In this document: positions 60,863 to 64,000 of the stretch, piece after piece
Layout: each line of letters opens with the position of its first letter
Numbering within the stretch: position 1 is the first letter of the stretch
Origin: Planotetraspora mira
GTDB lineage: Bacteria; Actinomycetota; Actinomycetes; Streptosporangiales; Streptosporangiaceae
Assembly: GCF_016863275.1 (NCBI RefSeq)
Contig: NZ_BOOO01000034.1
Location: 1-64,000, forward strand
Direction of reading: 5' to 3'
Length of the DNA: 64,000 nucleotides
Made by a program: the position numbers and the translations under genes
Notes under the pieces: generated by a model
Seen by the model: the letters and a program-made list of their open reading frames with translations, nothing else
Databases searched by the model: none
Told to the model about the DNA's origin: nothing

Positions 60863-61576
60863 ATGACACACGAGGGAACGACGGCGCTGATCACCGGCGC
60901 CAACAAGGGAATCGGCTTCGAGATCGCCAGGTCGCTGGGCCTGGCGGGCGTCACCGTCCTCGCCGGGGCGCGGGACAGGTCCAGGGGAGAGGAGGCGGCC
61001 GCGCGGCTCGGTGCGGCGTTCGTCCAGATCGACGTCACCTCGGAGGAGTCGGTCGCCGCCGCGGCCGAGTGGATCGAGAAGGAGCACGGCAGGCTGGACA
61101 TCCTGGTCAACAACGCCGGCATCGCGCAGGGCGGTCCCACGCCCAGCCGGACGCCGCTCGAGACGACCCGGCGCGTCTACGACACCAACGTCTTCGGCGT
61201 CATCGCGGTGACCAACGCCATGATGCCGCTGCTGCGCAGGTCCCCGGCCGGCCGGATCGTCAACGTGTCGAGCGAGGTCGGCTCGATGGAGATGGCATCG
61301 GACCCGGAGAGCCCGATCTACGCGCTCAACGGGGTTTCCTACCAGTCGTCCAAGACGGCGCTGAACATGATCACCTTGTGTTACGCCAAGGAGTTCGCCG
61401 GCACGTCCATCAAGATCAACGCCTGCAGTCCCGGATACTGCGCGACCGACCTCAACGGGCACACCGGGCACCGGTCCGCGGAGCAGGGCGCCGCGATAGC
61501 CGTACGGCTGGCTCTGGTCGACGAGAGCGGCCCCACGGGGGCGTTCCTCGACGACGGCGGCGCACTGCCCTGGTAG
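60863..61576 (+). CDS. Short-chain dehydrogenase/reductase
   Basis: A 237-residue NAD(P)-dependent enzyme. The cofactor loop is TGANKGIG (11-18), the NAG motif is in LVNNAGIAQ, the catalytic Ser is in IVNVSSEVGS, and Tyr/Lys are in YQSSK. CSPGYCATDLNGHTGHRS is the substrate lid. It resembles carbonyl reductases/SDRs commonly found divergent to MmyB-like XRE regulators. The XRE gene is 104 bp away on the other strand and probably controls it. The natural substrate is unknown. The stop is 13 bp from the convergent Ddn-like gene. Confidence 0.93.
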   Translation: MTHEGTTALITGANKGIGFEIARSLGLAGVTVLAGARDRSRGEEAAARLGAAFVQIDVTSEESVAAAAEWIEKEHGRLDILVNNAGIAQGGPTPSRTPLETTRRVYDTNVFGVIAVTNAMMPLLRRSPAGRIVNVSSEVGSMEMASDPESPIYALNGVSYQSSKTALNMITLCYAKEFAGTSIKINACSPGYCATDLNGHTGHRSAEQGAAIAVRLALVDESGPTGAFLDDGGALPW

Positions 61577-61589
61577 GCGGAGTCTGCCG

Positions 61590-61991
61590 TCAGACGCGCT
61601 CGATCACGACGACGGGGATCTCGCGGGTGGTCTTCGTCGTGTAGACGTCGTAGTCGGGCCATGTGGCGGTCATCGTCCGCCACATGTCCGGCCGCTCCTC
61701 CGGGGTCGCGGTGCGGGCACGGGCCTTGAACCGGTCGCCCTTGATCTGAAGCTCGACCTCGGGGTCGGCGGAAAGGTTCTTGTACCAGAGCGGGTGGTCG
61801 GGCGCACCGCCCTGGGAGGCGACGAGCAGATAGGCGTCGCCGTAGGGCTGGTAGATCAACGGTGTGCTGCGCTTCTCACCGGACTTGCGGCCGGTCGTGG
61901 TCAGGATCGCCACCGTCGTGCCCCGCCAGTCGTGACCCTCTTCACCGTCGGTCTCGACGTACCGCTTGACGTGTTCTTTACCGAAGAGCAT
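61590..61991 (-). CDS. F420-dependent nitroreductase-like (Ddn family) protein
   Basis: A 133-residue split-barrel protein. TTTGRKSGEKRSTPLIYQPYGDAYLLVASQGG and HPLWYKNLSADPEVELQIKG are hallmarks of the deazaflavin-dependent nitroreductase family. It would use reduced F420 to reduce quinones or nitro compounds. ATG 61991 is preferred, with GTG 62000 an alternative. It follows the TetR gene by 26 bp on the same strand and so is probably co-transcribed under the TetR-controlled promoter. This links it to the MFS exporter as part of one detoxification unit. Confidence 0.9.
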   Translation of the reverse strand: MLFGKEHVKRYVETDGEEGHDWRGTTVAILTTTGRKSGEKRSTPLIYQPYGDAYLLVASQGGAPDHPLWYKNLSADPEVELQIKGDRFKARARTATPEERPDMWRTMTATWPDYDVYTTKTTREIPVVVIERV

Positions 61992-62017
61992 TTCACTCAC
62001 CTCGCCTTTCTTCCGCC

Positions 62018-62578
62018 TCAACCCGCGGGGGCGTCGACCAATTCCAGGGCGACGTCCAGGGCGGCCTCGATGCGCTCTTCGTCGGTCACCTTCTGGTCGA
62101 TCAGGACGAACCAGACGGCGTGCATCGCGAAGACGGCCATCGACCGCCTGAGCCGTACGGCGGGGCTGTCGCCGGGGTCGCAGAGCACGTCGATCAGGCC
62201 GGTCATGCGCTCGCGCATCTCCTCGACCTTGCCGTGCCCGCGCAGCGCGGTCTGGTTGCGCTCCATGAACCGCATGACCTCGTGATGGCGGCCGCGGGTC
62301 ATGTCCTCGGAGTACCGCCTGACGATCTCCCGCCGGGTCTCCGGCGTGCGGGGTTGCTCCTTCGCCCACGTGACCAGCGCCTGGATGGCCTCGGCCCGGT
62401 CCTCGGTGAGGCTGGCGACGATGTCTTCCTTGGTCTTGAAGTGGTAGTACAGCGCGGCCTTGGTCACTCCAAGGGCCTCGGCGATCTCCCGCAAGGAGGT
62501 GGCCTCGTAGCCCTGTTCGGTGAAGAGCTTGATGGCGACTTCCTGGATGCGGGTCCGTGTGTTGGTATGTGCACCCAT
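62018..62578 (-). CDS. TetR-family repressor of the adjacent MFS gene
   Basis: A 186-residue regulator. The helix-turn-helix is within IQEVAIKLFTEQGYEATSLREIAEALGVTKAALYYHFKTKED (about 11-52). The following helices form the ligand pocket. It is divergent from the MFS exporter across 101 bp that contain two near-identical 18-bp palindromes. Each palindrome covers a -35 box of one of the two promoters, so both genes should be repressed until a ligand binds. AAGGGACA precedes the ATG at 62578. The Ddn-like gene downstream is probably in the same transcript. Confidence 0.95.
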   Translation of the reverse strand: MGAHTNTRTRIQEVAIKLFTEQGYEATSLREIAEALGVTKAALYYHFKTKEDIVASLTEDRAEAIQALVTWAKEQPRTPETRREIVRRYSEDMTRGRHHEVMRFMERNQTALRGHGKVEEMRERMTGLIDVLCDPGDSPAVRLRRSMAVFAMHAVWFVLIDQKVTDEERIEAALDVALELVDAPAG

Positions 62579-62597
62579 GTCCGATTGTCCCTTATTA

Positions 62598-62615
62598 ACT
62601 TGACGGCCGGCAAGT
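62598..62615. promoter_or_regulatory. TetR operator O1
   Basis: ACTTGACGGCCGGCAAGT is an 18-bp palindrome with one mismatched pair. It covers the -35 box TTGACG of the MFS promoter. It is the partner of O2, 41 bp away, which makes four helical turns. Confidence 0.9.
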
Positions 62616-62629
62616 AAAAAGAATACCGT
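62600..62629 (+). promoter_or_regulatory. Promoter of the MFS gene
   Basis: TTGACG (62600-62605) and TACCGT (62624-62629) are 18 bp apart. The -35 lies in O1, and O2 overlaps the start of the transcript. Confidence 0.7.
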
Positions 62630-62654
62630 AGATCCATAACTTGCCGGACGGCAA
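62625..62654 (-). promoter_or_regulatory. Promoter of the tetR gene
   Basis: On the minus strand TTGCCG (62654-62649) and TACGGT (62630-62625) are also 18 bp apart. The -35 lies in O2, and the -10 uses the same base pairs as the MFS -10. Confidence 0.65.
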
Positions 62655-62656
62655 GT
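62639..62656. promoter_or_regulatory. TetR operator O2
   Basis: ACTTGCCGGACGGCAAGT has perfect 8-bp arms around a 2-bp centre. It differs from O1 in two positions only. It covers the -35 of the tetR promoter. Confidence 0.92.
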
Positions 62657-62679
62657 AAGCCGCAAGGGGGGCTCCACTG

Positions 62680-64000
62680 ATGACGGAAACCGCGGCCGCG
62701 CCGGCGCGGTCCAGAGAAGTAATGATCGTGCTCCCGGGTCTGGTGCTGGCGATCATGCTGGCGATGCTCGACAACATGATCGTCGGCACGGCGATGCCGA
62801 GGATCGTGGCCGAGCTTAACGGCCTGGAATATTTCACCTGGGTGACCACGGCTTATGTGCTGGGCACCACGGTATCGACCCCGATCTGGGGCAAGCTCGG
62901 CGACCTCTACGGCCGTAAGAACATCTTCCTCGGTTCCATCGTCCTGTTCCTCATCGGCTCCGCCCTTTGTGGAATGGCCGGGTCGGCGATGTTCGGCGGC
63001 ACCGGCGACGGCATGACCGAGCTCATCGCGTTCCGGGCCCTCCAGGGCCTCGGCGCCGGCGGCCTCATGGTCAACGTGATGGCGATCATCGGCGACCTGG
63101 TGCCTCCGCGTGAGCGGGGTCAGTACCAGGGCATCATGGCCGCGATGATGTCGCTGGCCATGATCGCGGGCCCGCTCGTCGGCGGTTTCATCACCGACCA
63201 CCTGAACTGGCGCTGGGCGTTCTACGTCAACCTGCCGCTGGGCGGCGTCGCCCTGCTGTGGTTGATAGCCAAGCTGCACCTGCCCAAGCGCAGGACCGAG
63301 CACCGGATCGACTGGCTGGGCGCGGGCGTCCTCACCGTCGGCATCACCGCGCTCGTGCTGATCACCTCCTGGGGTGGTCAGGCACACGGCTACGCCTGGG
63401 GTTCCTGGCAGATCATCCTGCTGGCGGTCCTCGCGGTCATCTCACTCGCGATCTTCCTGCCGATCGAGAAGCGTGCGGCCGAGCCCATCATGCCGCTGCA
63501 TGTGTTCCGCAACCGCAACTTCTCGCTGACCTCGCTGATCGGCTTCCTGCTCGGGTTCGCCATGTTCGGCGCGATCAGCTTCATGCCGCTGTTCCAGCAG
63601 ACCGTCCAGGGCGCCTCGGCGACCAACTCCGGTCTGCTCCTGCTGCCGATGATGGGCGCGATGATGGTCGTGTCCCTCTTCGTCGGACGGGCGATCACCA
63701 AGACCGGCAAGTACAAGGTCTACCCGGTGATCGGCGGCGCCATCATGGCGGTCGGCATGTGGCTGCTGTCACTGCAGGACGTCAACACCACCACGTTCCA
63801 GACCGGCGTGTTCATCGCGGTCCTGGGCCTCGGCATGGGCTTCCTCATGCAGACCAGCATGCTGATCGCGCAGAACAGCGTCGAGCAGCGCGACCTGGGC
63901 GTGGCGAGCAGCGCCTCGACGTTCTTCCGCTCCATCGGCGGTTCGTTCGGCATCTCGCTGTTCGGTGCGATCTTCAACAACCACCTGACGGCGAGCCTGA
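62680..64000 (+). CDS. MFS drug/proton antiporter, DHA2 family (truncated by window edge)
   Basis: The first 440 residues of a 14-helix EmrB/QacA-type exporter. MIVGTAMPRIVAEL in helix 1 and WVTTAYVLGTTVSTPIWGKLGDLYGRK (motif A) are typical. So are the motif C-like sequence in GPLVGGFITDHLNWRWAFYVNLP and the later QTSMLIAQNSV. It expels lipophilic compounds in exchange for protons. AAGGGGGG precedes the ATG by eight bases. It is controlled by the divergent TetR through two operators. No stop codon occurs before the end of the window, so the C-terminus is missing. Confidence 0.95.
   Translation, partial: MTETAAAPARSREVMIVLPGLVLAIMLAMLDNMIVGTAMPRIVAELNGLEYFTWVTTAYVLGTTVSTPIWGKLGDLYGRKNIFLGSIVLFLIGSALCGMAGSAMFGGTGDGMTELIAFRALQGLGAGGLMVNVMAIIGDLVPPRERGQYQGIMAAMMSLAMIAGPLVGGFITDHLNWRWAFYVNLPLGGVALLWLIAKLHLPKRRTEHRIDWLGAGVLTVGITALVLITSWGGQAHGYAWGSWQIILLAVLAVISLAIFLPIEKRAAEPIMPLHVFRNRNFSLTSLIGFLLGFAMFGAISFMPLFQQTVQGASATNSGLLLLPMMGAMMVVSLFVGRAITKTGKYKVYPVIGGAIMAVGMWLLSLQDVNTTTFQTGVFIAVLGLGMGFLMQTSMLIAQNSVEQRDLGVASSASTFFRSIGGSFGISLFGAIFNNHLTASL

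Overview
This is a high-GC, gene-dense stretch of actinobacterial chromosome. The G/C-rich third codon positions, frequent GTG and TTG starts, and many TANNNT hexamers 6-8 nt before a start codon (the layout of leaderless actinobacterial transcripts) all point there. So do the gene families: an LigD-type NHEJ polymerase, a WS/DGAT acyltransferase, a GlgC plus GlgM-type glucosyltransferase pair, DUF485/acetate symporter pairs, DUF5685, DUF5302, an Rv1733c-like protein and an F420-type (Ddn-like) oxidoreductase. A member of the Streptosporangiales is my best guess, but nothing here is species-diagnostic. There are no insertion sequences, integrases, phage modules or CRISPR arrays. The window looks like ordinary chromosome with several unusual local arrangements.

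Layout. 0.3-2.9 kb: minus-strand flavin redox operon (ferric-reductase-like membrane protein, FMN-carrier protein, ApbE flavin transferase). 3.2-6.7 kb: holin-like protein, MaoC hydratase with acyl-CoA dehydrogenase, HIT protein, haloalkane dehalogenase. 6.7-12.8 kb: LytS/LytTR two-component pair followed by two tandem small-membrane-protein plus sodium:solute symporter couples, most likely an acetate or pyruvate sensing and uptake locus. 12.9-20.8 kb: TetR regulator, WS/DGAT, PolX, aldo/keto reductase, GNAT, DUF2203 and CbiX-like proteins. 21-24.2 kb: ribokinase, APH kinase, LigD polymerase. 24.2-30.7 kb: minus-strand LAL regulator, alpha/beta hydrolase with a Cys nucleophile, and GMC oxidoreductase. 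31-33.6 kb: a molybdopterin oxidoreductase homologue that has lost its Fe-S and Mo cysteine ligands, plus a small helical partner. 33.7-41.6 kb: MFS transporter, secreted protein, tRNA-Val/Gly, XdhC-like, DJ-1, GlmS, TctC-like lipoprotein and MscS. 41.6-49.7 kb: DUF5685 with a beta-solenoid-like membrane protein, Rv1733c-like protein, divergent glgC/glgM, alcohol dehydrogenase, YfiH. 50.5-53 kb: DUF5302, tRNA-Val/Cys/Gly, ACT protein, Dus. 53.2-56.1 kb: TRAP-TAXI transporter. 56.1-64 kb: DUF3516 helicase, orphan histidine kinase, XRE/SDR divergent pair, Ddn-like enzyme, and a TetR/MFS efflux pair with a strikingly symmetric divergent promoter; the MFS gene runs off the window.

How genes work together. 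ApbE probably attaches FMN covalently to Thr122 of its neighbour, giving a membrane electron-transfer chain fed by the reductase. GlgC (ADP-glucose) and GlgM (maltose-1-phosphate) start a GlgE-type glucan pathway from a 98-bp divergent promoter. LytS/LytTR very likely controls the symporters beside it. The TetR protein near 62 kb very likely represses both itself and the MFS exporter through two 18-bp palindromes. Several gene pairs are translationally coupled by GTGA overlaps, and four convergent pairs overlap at their 3' ends.
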